Positions 1 through 6,931 are shown, counted from the first letter of the stretch. The stretch is 6,931 nt of DNA from an uncultured Bacteroidales bacterium (GCA_900556095.1 USNU01000075.1:1-6931); one strand, 5' to 3'. Numbers and translations: made by a program. Notes: a model not told the origin generated them from the sequence alone.

Positions 1-374
1 TTCTCCGCTCTTGTTTTTGCCTCTTTTTGTCCCACTTTTCCGATTAAAGCCGGCATCATCACATTCTCCAATGCCGTGAATTCCGGCAGTAGTTGGTGGA
101 ACTGAAAGATAAACCCTATATGTCGATTGCGAAATTCGGCTAACTCATTCTCTTTCAGTCTGAAAATATCAATTCCGTCTATTCGTACTATGCCACTCGT
201 AGGCTTATCCAATGTGCCGATGATTTGTAGAAGCGTGGTCTTACCTGCTCCACTTTTGCCTACAACCGCCACAATCTCACCTTTTTGCACCTTCAGATTG
301 ACGCCTTTCAGCACTTCCAACGACCCAAACGACTTATGTAGATTATCTACCTCTATAATATTATTTTCGTTCAT
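1..374 (-). CDS. lolD: LolD-type lipoprotein-releasing ABC transporter ATPase (partial, N-terminal 124 residues)
   Basis: ATP-binding subunit of a LolCDE-type transporter, which in Gram-negative bacteria extracts lipoproteins from the outer leaflet of the inner membrane. Translating the minus strand from the ATG at 374 gives an ABC domain open to the left edge. It has a Walker A motif GKSGAGKT at residues 39-46 and a Q-loop region [15 protein letters not shown] at 91-105. The [15 protein letters not shown] stretch is very close to what I recall of LolD proteins and separates it from many other MacB-like ATPases. The LSGGQ signature, Walker B and H-loop fall outside the window. The start overlaps the end of the S41 peptidase gene by 14 bases, with no Shine-Dalgarno sequence, so translation is probably coupled. 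No LolC/LolE permease is visible, which is common where lolD is encoded apart from its permease. A different lipoprotein or MacB-type exporter ATPase remains possible. Confidence 0.88.
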   Translation of the reverse strand, partial: MNENNIIEVDNLHKSFGSLEVLKGVNLKVQKGEIVAVVGKSGAGKTTLLQIIGTLDKPTSGIVRIDGIDIFRLKENELAEFRNRHIGFIFQFHQLLPEFTALENVMMPALIGKVGQKEAKTRAE

Positions 375-1395
375 ACGCATTGTTGATTATTGCTACTGCC
401 CGTTCTATTAGGTCATCTCTGTCCGAACTGCGCAGTGTTTCATATATATCGGGTGCTATACCTTCCTCAATGCTCTGTTTATCAGCATTGTACATCTTCA
501 CACTTGAGAAACGTACCGTCCATCCGTTGGGTAGTTCATAACTCATTGGCATACCGCCTCCGCCACCGCTTACGCCACCCAACAATAGCGCATTCTTGGC
601 ATATCGCATTGCATTTACAAACGAGTTCGCTGCTGAATAGGTATAGCGGTCTTGCAATACAATCACAAGTCTGAACCACTTGTTCGGCATATCACTTTCG
701 TGCACATATAGTGGTTCTAACGATGAATAGTCCGTATGCCCCTTGCCTGATTTATGTTGCCAGTAGCCGATTAAGGTATCGTTTTCCATAAATGTAGCCG
801 CTAATTTGTATGCGTTTGTTAGGTCGCCACCGCCGTTGTTTCGCACGTCCAATACGATGCCTTTGCACTCTTTGAAAGCCGTCAACACATAGTACATATT
901 GGCTACTCCGAAACTCGACGAGAATGAACTGTATCGTGTATATCCGATACTATCCCCTGCTATTTTTGTATAGGTAAGTCCTCCTGCACGGCGGGCATTT
1001 TGTAGATATACATCATTGATTATCTGACTATTATATAATACTGGATACCCTTGATACCATTCATCGCTACTTGAGACATCAAACGCCGTGTAGAGATTCA
1101 CATGCCCGTCATGTAGCCGGTTGAGCATATCTGCCATTTGGTCAAATAGACGTATATCAGACTGCTTGTCAGAAGGGTCTATCTGTTTCGCACTATCCAT
1201 ATATTCTGTATAAATAGCATCCCAATCCACTCCTTTTTCTTCGACAAAGCAGTATTTCTCATCAATAATATGCCACAACGCCTCCATATTGCCGACAGGT
1301 GTATTCGGGTAAGAAACATCACCTAAAGTATGCGTACATGCACATACAACGCACACCATACACGCTAATACACTATATATCAACCGTTTTACCAT
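361..1395 (-). CDS. S41-family peptidase, predicted lipoprotein
   Basis: A 344-residue protein of the S41 (C-terminal processing/tricorn-core) serine peptidase family. It starts with a short basic segment and a hydrophobic stretch ending in VCAC at residues 17-20, a plausible lipobox with C20 as the lipidated cysteine. VLAC at 9-12 is a second, less likely site. A conserved LHDGHV stretch at 94-99 is followed by the core motif [10 protein letters not shown] at 181-190. TYSAAN at 252-257 holds the likely nucleophile S254. A glycine-rich turn lies at 273-281 and [11 protein letters not shown] at 287-297, both typical of Bacteroidales S41 proteins. I see no PDZ domain, so it is compact compared with CtpA-type proteases. 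It should act in the periplasm or be anchored in the outer membrane; the substrate is unknown. Its ATG lies inside the last codons of the preceding gene (7-base overlap, ATGGTAA), and its end overlaps lolD by 14 bases. Confidence 0.85.
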   Translation of the reverse strand: MVKRLIYSVLACMVCVVCACTHTLGDVSYPNTPVGNMEALWHIIDEKYCFVEEKGVDWDAIYTEYMDSAKQIDPSDKQSDIRLFDQMADMLNRLHDGHVNLYTAFDVSSSDEWYQGYPVLYNSQIINDVYLQNARRAGGLTYTKIAGDSIGYTRYSSFSSSFGVANMYYVLTAFKECKGIVLDVRNNGGGDLTNAYKLAATFMENDTLIGYWQHKSGKGHTDYSSLEPLYVHESDMPNKWFRLVIVLQDRYTYSAANSFVNAMRYAKNALLLGGVSGGGGGMPMSYELPNGWTVRFSSVKMYNADKQSIEEGIAPDIYETLRSSDRDDLIERAVAIINNAYERK

Positions 1396-2234
1396 TCTGT
1401 CAGTCGCTTATTCGGTTTCAACTTATAACGAAAACATGTGCCTACTACCACACTTACCTGTTCACGGCTGAACCACATATCGCCCTGCCCGTATTCTAAA
1501 TACTCATGACGCACCCCCATATGCCACGTGGAGTGCAAGAACTGCATATCCAGCGTCAGTTCGTGGTTCAGATAGCGATGGTTCCACATACCCGCACAGC
1601 GCACTATGCCCGCTATGCCTTCGGTCAGTTCATAATACGATTGCCAATAATCGGGCATAAAGTCCACACCTATTAGGTTTGCCCGCACCATATAGCGCAA
1701 ACGGTAAGATGTCTTATGTGATGCAAACGAGTAACTTATGCCGCTCATTGCTTCTACTTGCACTGCTGCATCCATTGAGTACGGTTTATTCACATTATTC
1801 AGTATCGTGCGGGGCATAAAATCCAAATCTAAGTACGGACCTAACCATATTTGTACGCCTGCTTTTGGAAACCGCCACGTATAGAATCCACCCCAACCGC
1901 CTTGTAGTCCTAAAGCATATATTCCGTTGCTATGTGGCTGATTATATACCCAGCCGAAACTCAAGTCTATACGCCCTACGTGCGCCCAATTGGTCAGTTT
2001 GCCATTGCGACCGAGACGGCTCTCTTGCCCAAATGGTTGCCACCACTCGTTGCCAACGCCCACTCGCATACCGGAATAGAGTAGGGGACTAAGGTATTGA
2101 TCTTGTTGCCACATACCACCATAGTTTACATAAAGCACACTCTCATGTTCCACGTTCTCCGCTTGCAATGTTGTTCCTAAAAAGGAAATACATTCCGCAA
2201 GCAAAAGTACACCTATGGTAAGGTATCGTTTCAT
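1389..2234 (-). CDS. DUF3316-like secreted protein, predicted outer-membrane beta-barrel
   Basis: A 281-residue protein of unknown function. Residues 1-25 form a signal peptide (KR, a hydrophobic core, then TTLQA before ENVEH), predicting signal peptidase I cleavage after A25. The rest is rich in W, Y, F and G in alternating patterns, as in amphipathic beta strands, and has no hydrophobic helix, so an outer-membrane barrel is likely. Segments such as QYLSPLLYSG (46-55), LGPYLDLDFMP (131-141), RANLIGVDFMPDYWQSYYE (184-202) and LNHELTLDMQF (222-232) match the pattern I remember for DUF3316 proteins of Bacteroidota; this assignment is from memory. The frame stays open 64 codons further upstream, but those codons lie inside tsaE and read as basic, low-quality sequence. 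The ATG at 2234 gives a proper signal peptide and sits 8 bases after the tsaE stop. The C-terminus ends in W after a charged tail rather than the usual terminal F. Confidence 0.72.
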   Translation of the reverse strand: MKRYLTIGVLLLAECISFLGTTLQAENVEHESVLYVNYGGMWQQDQYLSPLLYSGMRVGVGNEWWQPFGQESRLGRNGKLTNWAHVGRIDLSFGWVYNQPHSNGIYALGLQGGWGGFYTWRFPKAGVQIWLGPYLDLDFMPRTILNNVNKPYSMDAAVQVEAMSGISYSFASHKTSYRLRYMVRANLIGVDFMPDYWQSYYELTEGIAGIVRCAGMWNHRYLNHELTLDMQFLHSTWHMGVRHEYLEYGQGDMWFSREQVSVVVGTCFRYKLKPNKRLTEW

Positions 2235-2242
2235 TATCTTTT

Positions 2243-2698
2243 TTATCCTTCTATAGTCAATCTTCTGTCTCCATTCTCCAATACATTTATATGGATACTG
2301 ATGGTATCTTCGGGTAGAATTTGATCTATCATTTCCGGCCACTCTATCAGGCAATAGTTTCCGGAGTAGAGGTATTCCTCTGCACCGAAATCCAATGCCT
2401 CGCAAATATTTTTCAGTCGATAGCAATCGAAATGATATACTTCACCTTTCTGTGGGTGTTCCACATCATACACATTCACTATTGCAAAGGTCGGACTATT
2501 CACTACATCGTCAGTTCCCATCTCCTGACATAGTTGTTTGATGAATGTTGTCTTGCCGGCACCCATCTTGCCATAGAATGCATACACACGATGTGGCTCC
2601 GTTGTTTGGAGTATATCAAGGGCAGGAACACGTTTCCCCTCTTCATTGAGCAGAAAAAGTCCACCTTCAGAGTCCTGTTTTATTGTATAAATACTCAT
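2243..2698 (-). CDS. tsaE: tRNA threonylcarbamoyladenosine biosynthesis ATPase TsaE
   Basis: TsaE (YjeE family) is the P-loop ATPase that works with TsaD and TsaB to make N6-threonylcarbamoyladenosine at position 37 of ANN-decoding tRNAs. The 151-residue product has FYGKMGAGKTTF with Walker A at 43-50, the family motif SPTF at 68-71, HFDCYR at 89-94 and IEWPE at 118-122. Length and motif order fit the family. Two in-frame ATGs compete: 2698 (used here) lies 22 bases after the uvrC stop; 2752 would add 18 residues and overlap uvrC by 32 bases. The shorter form matches family N-termini better, because the Walker loop usually begins about 30-40 residues in. The longer start has a weak GAGG 11 bases upstream, so it cannot be excluded. 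The stop is followed 8 bases later by the start of the barrel gene. Confidence 0.93.
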   Translation of the reverse strand: MSIYTIKQDSEGGLFLLNEEGKRVPALDILQTTEPHRVYAFYGKMGAGKTTFIKQLCQEMGTDDVVNSPTFAIVNVYDVEHPQKGEVYHFDCYRLKNICEALDFGAEEYLYSGNYCLIEWPEMIDQILPEDTISIHINVLENGDRRLTIEG

Positions 2699-2753
2699 AG
2701 TCGTTTCAAATATGCGATTCTCAATGCGATATTTTTCCTTGAAAATACTCATA
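2689..2753 (-). repeat. 11-base direct repeat spanning the two candidate tsaE starts
   Basis: TATGAGTATTT occurs at minus-strand 2753-2743 and again at 2699-2689, exactly 54 bases apart and in the same tsaE frame. Each copy carries an ATG followed by codons for Ser-Ile and an aromatic residue (MSIF and MSIY). The distal copy also encodes part of the uvrC C-terminus in another frame. The uvrC stop (2721-2723) lies between the copies. It could be a small duplication or chance in AT-rich sequence. It matters here because it makes the tsaE start ambiguous. Confidence 0.45.
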
Positions 2754-4541
2754 AAGCATTGAGCCTCTTTTAGTTCCGAGTAATTCTTGCCATTCCTCTA
2801 AAGCAGCCGTTCCAGCACGGCGTACTGAACCGAAATGTTGCAGTATTTTTTGCTTTGTAACATTGCCAACTCCTTGTATATCATCGAGTTGACTTGCTAT
2901 TTGGTGCTTACTTCGCTTCTTTTTATGGTACGTAATGGCAAATCGGTGCACCTCGTCTTGTATCTGTGTCATCAGTCGGAACACTTCACTCGTTACGGGC
3001 ATACTCACCTCCACTGGTGGAAATCCATAAAGCAAAGTTTGTGTGCGGTGTTTGTCATTTTTTTTCAGACCTGCAATCGGGATAGACAATCCGAGTTGGG
3101 ATTCCACGGCCTCACGTATAGCGTGCATCTGTCCAATACCACCATCGGCGATAATCAAGTCTGGCATCTTACTGCCGTCGTCTTTTAGGTGCTGATACCT
3201 ACGGCGTACCACTTCCCGCATACTTGCATAGTCATCTGCACCCTCTACGGTCTTTATCTCAAATCGCTTATAGTCTTTCTTGCTCGGCTTCGCCATCTTA
3301 TAAACTACACACCCTGCTACAGCGTCTGTACCCATAATGTTCGAGTTATCGAAACTGTCAATCCAAACGGGTAAGGTAGGTAGTCCTAACATCTTTTGTA
3401 ATTCACTCAATATACGAGTTGCTCGTTGTTCTGGGTTGAGTTTATCGGCTTGTTTTAGGCGATCTTGCTTGTACTGCCGTACGTTCTGCATTGCCAGATC
3501 AAGCAGTTTTTTTCTGTCCCCACCATTAGCAATATAGATATGTAGTGTTTCATCGAACCCGTCTGGTATAAATGGTACAATCACCTCGCGGGTAGTACTC
3601 CCTAATTGCTCCCGCAATTCCATCATACCGAGTGCCAATATTTCCTCTTTCTCCTCCTCTACTTTTTTCTTATATTCAATAGTCTGCCCTTGTACAATAC
3701 TGCCGCTGTGTACGTGCAGCATAGATATATATACGTTATCATCTTGTTCATCATATCCGAATACATCTACATCCCCTGCCGTAGTATTCGTAATGATTGT
3801 CTTGCTGCAAAACTGTTGCAATAGTTCTAATTTACGCTTGGTCTCAGCTGCTTCCTCATATTTCATTTGTGCAGCAGAGGCGTACATATCCGCTTCTAAT
3901 CGTTTGCTTATCTCATGTGCATCGCCTCGTATGATTTGCCGTGCCTGCTGTATCCATTCCGCATATTGTCGGCTCTCTGGTTTCATCTCGCATATACCGC
4001 AGCAGTTATGTAGGTGGTATTTTAGACAGACCTTAAACTTACCTTTTTTAATACTATCGTCCAACATAGGTAAGTTGCAAGTACGGATAGGAAATAACCG
4101 GTGTATCAGTTCTACAACCAAGTCAACCGTATTGCCAAAACTATATGGACCATAGTACTCACCTGCACGCTTATTGATAGTACGTGTCTTGAATATACGC
4201 GGATAGGGTTCTCTGGTTATACATATACTTGGGTACGATTTACCATCTTTGAGTAGTATGTTGTAATGTGGCTGATATTTCTTAATTAGATTATTTTCTA
4301 ATAGAAATGCATCCTGCTCTGAATCTACTACCACATAACGTATATCGGCTATATGCGCTACCAACTGCCGTGTCTTAGAACTGGCGTGATCTTTCTGAAA
4401 ATAACTATTTACCCGTCTATGAAGGTTCTTTGCTTTACCTACATAGATAATTTCTCCATCTGTATTAAAGTATTGATATACGCCCGGACTTTGCGGAATA
4501 CGTTGGAGTAGAGTAGTAATATATTCAGACTGTGTAGCCAA
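2721..4541 (-). CDS. uvrC: Excinuclease ABC subunit C (UvrC), TTG start
   Basis: UvrC is the endonuclease of UvrABC nucleotide excision repair and cuts on both sides of a lesion held by UvrB. The 606-residue protein shows all domains. An N-terminal GIY-YIG nuclease (about 15-95) has PGVYQYF at 19-25, YVGKAKN at 33-39, R42/R43 and the metal-ligand glutamate E82. A cysteine cluster C155-x16-C172-x7-C180-x3-C184 matches the spacing style of the iron-sulfur site described in E. coli UvrC. The UvrB-binding UVR segment is at about 210-245. The RNase H-like nuclease has DSFDNSN at 395-401 (D398), IADGG at 464-468 (D466) and DEVHRF at 529-534 (H532). A helix-hairpin-helix follows from about 551. The first codon is TTG: an in-frame TAA lies two codons upstream and no ATG follows before residue 159, well past the nuclease motifs. 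It starts 45 bases after the apt stop. Confidence 0.97.
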   Translation of the reverse strand: MATQSEYITTLLQRIPQSPGVYQYFNTDGEIIYVGKAKNLHRRVNSYFQKDHASSKTRQLVAHIADIRYVVVDSEQDAFLLENNLIKKYQPHYNILLKDGKSYPSICITREPYPRIFKTRTINKRAGEYYGPYSFGNTVDLVVELIHRLFPIRTCNLPMLDDSIKKGKFKVCLKYHLHNCCGICEMKPESRQYAEWIQQARQIIRGDAHEISKRLEADMYASAAQMKYEEAAETKRKLELLQQFCSKTIITNTTAGDVDVFGYDEQDDNVYISMLHVHSGSIVQGQTIEYKKKVEEEKEEILALGMMELREQLGSTTREVIVPFIPDGFDETLHIYIANGGDRKKLLDLAMQNVRQYKQDRLKQADKLNPEQRATRILSELQKMLGLPTLPVWIDSFDNSNIMGTDAVAGCVVYKMAKPSKKDYKRFEIKTVEGADDYASMREVVRRRYQHLKDDGSKMPDLIIADGGIGQMHAIREAVESQLGLSIPIAGLKKNDKHRTQTLLYGFPPVEVSMPVTSEVFRLMTQIQDEVHRFAITYHKKKRSKHQIASQLDDIQGVGNVTKQKILQHFGSVRRAGTAALEEWQELLGTKRGSMLYEYFQGKISH

Positions 4542-4586
4542 CTTTTACAAATCAAATACAAATGCGGTTATACATATACACTAAAT

Positions 4587-5111
4587 CTACATATGTATCA
4601 GTGTATCCACTTCAGTAGCATTTGTTAGTACTTTGCGACCATTCAATACATCAAGTTCAATAATGAAATTTACATATACTTTCTTTACGCCAAATTTCTT
4701 TACCAATTCTACGGCCGCTGCCATAGTACCACCCGTAGCCAATAGGTCATCATGGATAAGCACTACATCGTCGGCTGAAATAGCATCTTTATGTATTTGA
4801 ATAGTATCTACACCATACTCTTTTTGATAACTTATTTCTACCGTTTCAGCAGGCAACTTACCGGGTTTTCGAATTGGTACAAAACCCACGCCTAATTCCA
4901 TTGCAACTGCAGGGGCTATAATAAATCCGCGAGATTCAATGCCTACTACTTTTGTAATACCCTTATTTTTATAAAGGTTCACCATCTCATTCCGTATCCA
5001 ACGCAAGCAATCCGGCTTACGCAAGGCTGTAGTAATATCCTTAAACTGAATACCTTTCACAGGAAAGTCCGGAATATTACGGATTTGTTGTTTTACTTCT
5101 TCTGCTGTCAT
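4587..5111 (-). CDS. apt: Adenine phosphoribosyltransferase
   Basis: Apt converts adenine and PRPP to AMP plus pyrophosphate in cytoplasmic purine salvage. The 174 residues are a normal full length. Family features in order: IPDFPVKGIQFKDIT at 13-27; GIESRGFI at 57-64 in the core; the flexible-loop segment RKPGKLPAETV at 81-91; and the type I phosphoribosyltransferase PRPP-binding signature VVLIHDDLLATGGT at 116-129, including the paired aspartates D121/D122. The ATG at 5111 gives the usual N-terminus with no obvious Shine-Dalgarno sequence. It follows mnmG after a 67-base gap holding a parS-like site (ending 15 bases before the ATG) and an inverted repeat. It precedes uvrC by 45 bases, so it is probably in the same transcript. 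Confidence 0.96.
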   Translation of the reverse strand: MTAEEVKQQIRNIPDFPVKGIQFKDITTALRKPDCLRWIRNEMVNLYKNKGITKVVGIESRGFIIAPAVAMELGVGFVPIRKPGKLPAETVEISYQKEYGVDTIQIHKDAISADDVVLIHDDLLATGGTMAAAVELVKKFGVKKVYVNFIIELDVLNGRKVLTNATEVDTLIHM

Positions 5112-5126
5112 ATTTTTAAGTATTAA

Positions 5127-5142
5127 TGTTTCACGTGGAACA
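5127..5142. other. parS: parS-like ParB (Spo0J) binding site
   Basis: The minus strand reads TGTTCCACGTGAAACA (plus strand TGTTTCACGTGGAACA). This agrees at every specified base with the consensus TGTTnCACGTGAAACA that I recall for chromosomal parS. It is a 16-base palindrome broken at a single base pair (positions 5 and 12), around the CACGTG core. It lies in a non-coding gap next to mnmG (gidA), a gene often close to oriC, where parS sites usually cluster. ParB would bind as a dimer and spread along the DNA for chromosome segregation. The match is seen directly; function is inferred from the consensus. No other copy at this quality was seen in the window. Confidence 0.82.
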
Positions 5143-5148
5143 AATAAG

Positions 5149-5169
5149 TTTGTTTACTATGTAAACAAA
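5149..5169. repeat. Perfect inverted repeat in the mnmG-apt gap (possible operator or RNA hairpin)
   Basis: Plus-strand arms TTTGTTTAC (5149-5157) and GTAAACAAA (5161-5169) are exact reverse complements around the 3-base centre TAT. In apt-sense RNA this could fold into a 9-bp stem with a 3-base loop. The stem is AT-rich (two G-C pairs), and in that direction it is followed by CTTATTTG rather than a run of U, so it does not look like an intrinsic terminator. A dimeric repressor operator, a weak attenuator or mRNA-end structure for mnmG are the alternatives. It is 6 bases from the parS-like site and 9 bases beyond the mnmG stop codon. Confidence 0.5.
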
Positions 5170-5178
5170 AAGTCTGTT

Positions 5179-6931
5179 TTATCTACCCATAAATATAAGC
5201 AAAACGCTAATATCATTAGGACTGACACCGGGAATACGGCTCGCTTCGCCTATAGTATTCGGCTGAATCTTTGTTAGTTTTTGCCGTGCCTCGGTAGATA
5301 GGGATTGTAGACTTTGGTAATCGAAATTTGTCGGGATATGTATTTTGTCAAGGCGTTGTAGTCTATTGGCAGCTATCTGCTCTCGATGAATGTATCCTTC
5401 GTACTTTAGATTAATTTCTGTGCTTTCTACTATTTCGTCTTGTTGCGATTTTTGTGGAATTATCTCTGATAATTTTGTTTTAAGATCGGATAATACATCG
5501 ATTAGATTGGAAATAGTTACTTGTGGGCGCAATACTAATTCAGATAATTTGCAACTTTGCGAGAGTGGGCTGGCACTTACTTGCTCTAAGTATCCGTTTA
5601 TTTCGTTAGGTCTGATGCTCGTAGTTTGTAGATATTGTGTGAGAGCAGCAACTGCCTCTTGCTTGTGGCAGTAGGTTCGGTAACGAACTGTATCTGCAAG
5701 ACCTAATTGATAACTGCGTTCTGTAAGTCGTATATCGGCATTATCTTGGCGTAGAAGAATACGATGTTCTGCGCGAGAAGTAAACATCCGGTATGGTTCA
5801 TCTACACCCTTGTTTACCAAATCATCTATTAGCACACCGATATAACTTTCGTCTCGACCCATTGTAAATGGTGTACCGCCGACACTATTTTGATGTGCAT
5901 TGATTCCTGCTATTATGCCTTGTCCTGCGGCTTCTTCATAACCGGTAGTACCATTGATTTGTCCGGCAAAGAATAGATTGCTGATTATCTTCGTTTCCAA
6001 CGTGTGTTTTAGTTGCGTTGGATCGAAGAAATCATACTCAATGGCATAGCCTGGACGATACATTACTACATCTTCCAAACCTTTGATAGTTTTGAGTCCT
6101 GCGAGTTGTACTTGCCATGGAAGACTGGACGAAAAACCGTTTACGTAGTACTCATTGCTATCTACTCCTTCTGGTTCGAGAAATATTTGGTGTGCTTCTT
6201 TATTAGCAAAGGTTACAATTTTAGTTTCAATGCTCGGACAATAACGCGGTCCGATACTTTTAATTTGTCCGTTGAAAAGGGGAGAATCCGGCAATCCTTT
6301 ACGTAGTTCTTCGTGAGTGTGAGAATTTGTATAGGTAATCCAACAACTCATCTTCTTTAGAGGACGTGATATGTCGGTGAGATATGAGAACTTATGCCAA
6401 TCATTATCGCCCGGTTGCTCTATTAGTTCGTTAAAATGAATACTGCGTTTATCAATGCGTGCCGGAGTGCCGGTTTTCATTCTTCCAGCGTTGAAACCGA
6501 GCGAAATGAGCTGTTCAGTAAGTCCATATGAAGCGGGTTCAGAGGTGCGTCCGCCGCGTATTTGCACTTTGCCAAAATGGAGTAGACCATTAAGGAAAGT
6601 ACCATTGGTAAGTATCACCGAGCGTGCACTTATTTCTACGCCGAGCATAGTTTTAACGCCAGAAATAGTACCATTTTTGATAATGAGTTCAGAGACTACA
6701 TCTTGCCAAATATATAGATTCTCTGTTGTTGAAAGCGTGCGAACCCACTCTTCAATGAAACGTTTGCGGTCGCTTTGGCTACGCGGACTCCACATTGCGG
6801 GACCTTTGCTGCGATTGAGCATGCGGAACTGAATGGCTGTTAAATCGGTGATACGTCCCATTTGCCCGCCGAGTGCATCTATTTCGCGTACAATCTGCCC
6901 TTTTGCTATACCTCCTACGGCAGGGTTGCAA
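5179..6931 (-). CDS. mnmG: tRNA uridine-5-carboxymethylaminomethyl(34) synthesis enzyme MnmG (partial, N-terminus beyond right edge)
   Basis: MnmG (GidA) is the FAD-dependent partner of MnmE. Together they install the carboxymethylaminomethyl group on wobble U34 of certain tRNAs. The frame is open to the right edge: 583 residues are visible, starting [20 protein letters not shown], an internal MnmG sequence. An ATG at 6861 is therefore an internal methionine, not the start. Roughly 40-50 N-terminal residues, including the GxGxxG FAD-binding loop, are missing. In window numbering the landmarks are [12 protein letters not shown] from 126, [15 protein letters not shown] from 146, the signature [11 protein letters not shown] at 227-237 with its cysteine at 231, the second signature [17 protein letters not shown] at 322-338, and [17 protein letters not shown] at 383-399. 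The C-terminal helical domain that binds MnmE and tRNA ends in [16 protein letters not shown]. The stop is 67 bases before apt. Confidence 0.97.
   Translation of the reverse strand, partial: CNPAVGGIAKGQIVREIDALGGQMGRITDLTAIQFRMLNRSKGPAMWSPRSQSDRKRFIEEWVRTLSTTENLYIWQDVVSELIIKNGTISGVKTMLGVEISARSVILTNGTFLNGLLHFGKVQIRGGRTSEPASYGLTEQLISLGFNAGRMKTGTPARIDKRSIHFNELIEQPGDNDWHKFSYLTDISRPLKKMSCWITYTNSHTHEELRKGLPDSPLFNGQIKSIGPRYCPSIETKIVTFANKEAHQIFLEPEGVDSNEYYVNGFSSSLPWQVQLAGLKTIKGLEDVVMYRPGYAIEYDFFDPTQLKHTLETKIISNLFFAGQINGTTGYEEAAGQGIIAGINAHQNSVGGTPFTMGRDESYIGVLIDDLVNKGVDEPYRMFTSRAEHRILLRQDNADIRLTERSYQLGLADTVRYRTYCHKQEAVAALTQYLQTTSIRPNEINGYLEQVSASPLSQSCKLSELVLRPQVTISNLIDVLSDLKTKLSEIIPQKSQQDEIVESTEINLKYEGYIHREQIAANRLQRLDKIHIPTNFDYQSLQSLSTEARQKLTKIQPNTIGEASRIPGVSPNDISVLLIFMGR

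Noticed and set aside
1524..1531. A second CCACGTGG core inside the DUF3316-like gene as another parS site.
   Set aside because: Only the central bases match; the flanks read GCCACGTGGAGTG instead of TTCCACGTGGAACA, leaving several mismatches, and it lies within coding sequence.
2146..2155. TGTTCCACGT, a perfect left half of a parS site.
   Set aside because: The right half (TCTCCG) does not match at all and the sequence is coding, so it is a chance half-site.
2235..2426. An upstream extension of the DUF3316-like gene by 64 codons.
   Set aside because: It lies fully inside tsaE in another frame, reads as basic low-quality sequence, and would bury the signal peptide that begins at the ATG at 2234.
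4570..4598. Inverted repeat ATACATAT / ATATGTAT around the apt stop codon as a terminator.
   Set aside because: The stem is almost all A-T with a 13-base loop and no following U-run. The region is generally AT-rich with many TATA-like words, so chance is likely.
5118..5178. A Bacteroidota-type promoter (TTTG, spacer, TAnnTTTG) upstream of apt.
   Set aside because: CTTATTTG has only the TTTG part of the -7 element, and the spacer to the upstream TTTG is short (17 bases). A start site here is possible but not supported.
127..6832. Several open frames of about 60-125 codons on the plus strand, including ones opposite uvrC and mnmG.
   Set aside because: Each lies antisense to a gene with clear family motifs, has no recognisable domain, and shows composition expected of a shadow frame.
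5179..6861. Starting mnmG at the ATG at 6861.
   Set aside because: The frame continues upstream to the edge with conserved MnmG sequence ([20 protein letters not shown]), so this methionine is internal.

Overview
The window is a single run of seven co-directional genes, all on the minus strand. In transcription order (right to left) they are mnmG (5' end beyond the right edge), apt, uvrC, tsaE, a DUF3316-type predicted outer-membrane barrel gene, an S41-family lipoprotein peptidase gene, and lolD (3' part beyond the left edge). No gene-free stretch exceeds 300 bases; the longest gap is 67 bases. I see no RNA gene, insertion sequence, CRISPR array or convincing intrinsic terminator.

The organism is most likely a member of Bacteroidota, probably order Bacteroidales. 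The protein sequences read like Bacteroidales orthologues. DUF3316 is, as far as I recall, a Bacteroidota family. The mnmG-apt-uvrC order is familiar from Bacteroides and relatives. Most start codons lack a good Shine-Dalgarno sequence, which is usual for this phylum. Genus cannot be fixed from what is visible.

Right half (about 2243-6931): housekeeping genes. MnmG modifies the wobble uridine of certain tRNAs, Apt salvages adenine, UvrC makes the incisions in nucleotide excision repair, and TsaE is the ATPase needed for tRNA t6A37 synthesis. Two of the four serve tRNA modification.

Left half (1-2234): three envelope genes packed with no gap (7-base and 14-base overlaps). They encode a secreted predicted beta-barrel protein, a predicted lipoprotein protease, and the ATPase of a LolCDE-type lipoprotein-releasing transporter. 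The overlaps suggest translational coupling. Whether the three products work together is inference.

The most notable non-coding signal is in the 67-base mnmG-apt gap. A 16-base sequence there reads TGTTCCACGTGAAACA on the minus strand, which agrees with the chromosomal parS (ParB-binding) consensus as I recall it. Six bases away is a separate perfect inverted repeat with 9-base arms. A parS site beside mnmG (gidA) fits an origin-proximal location. The rest of the window is well-known biology, and I found no convincing new defence or mobile system.
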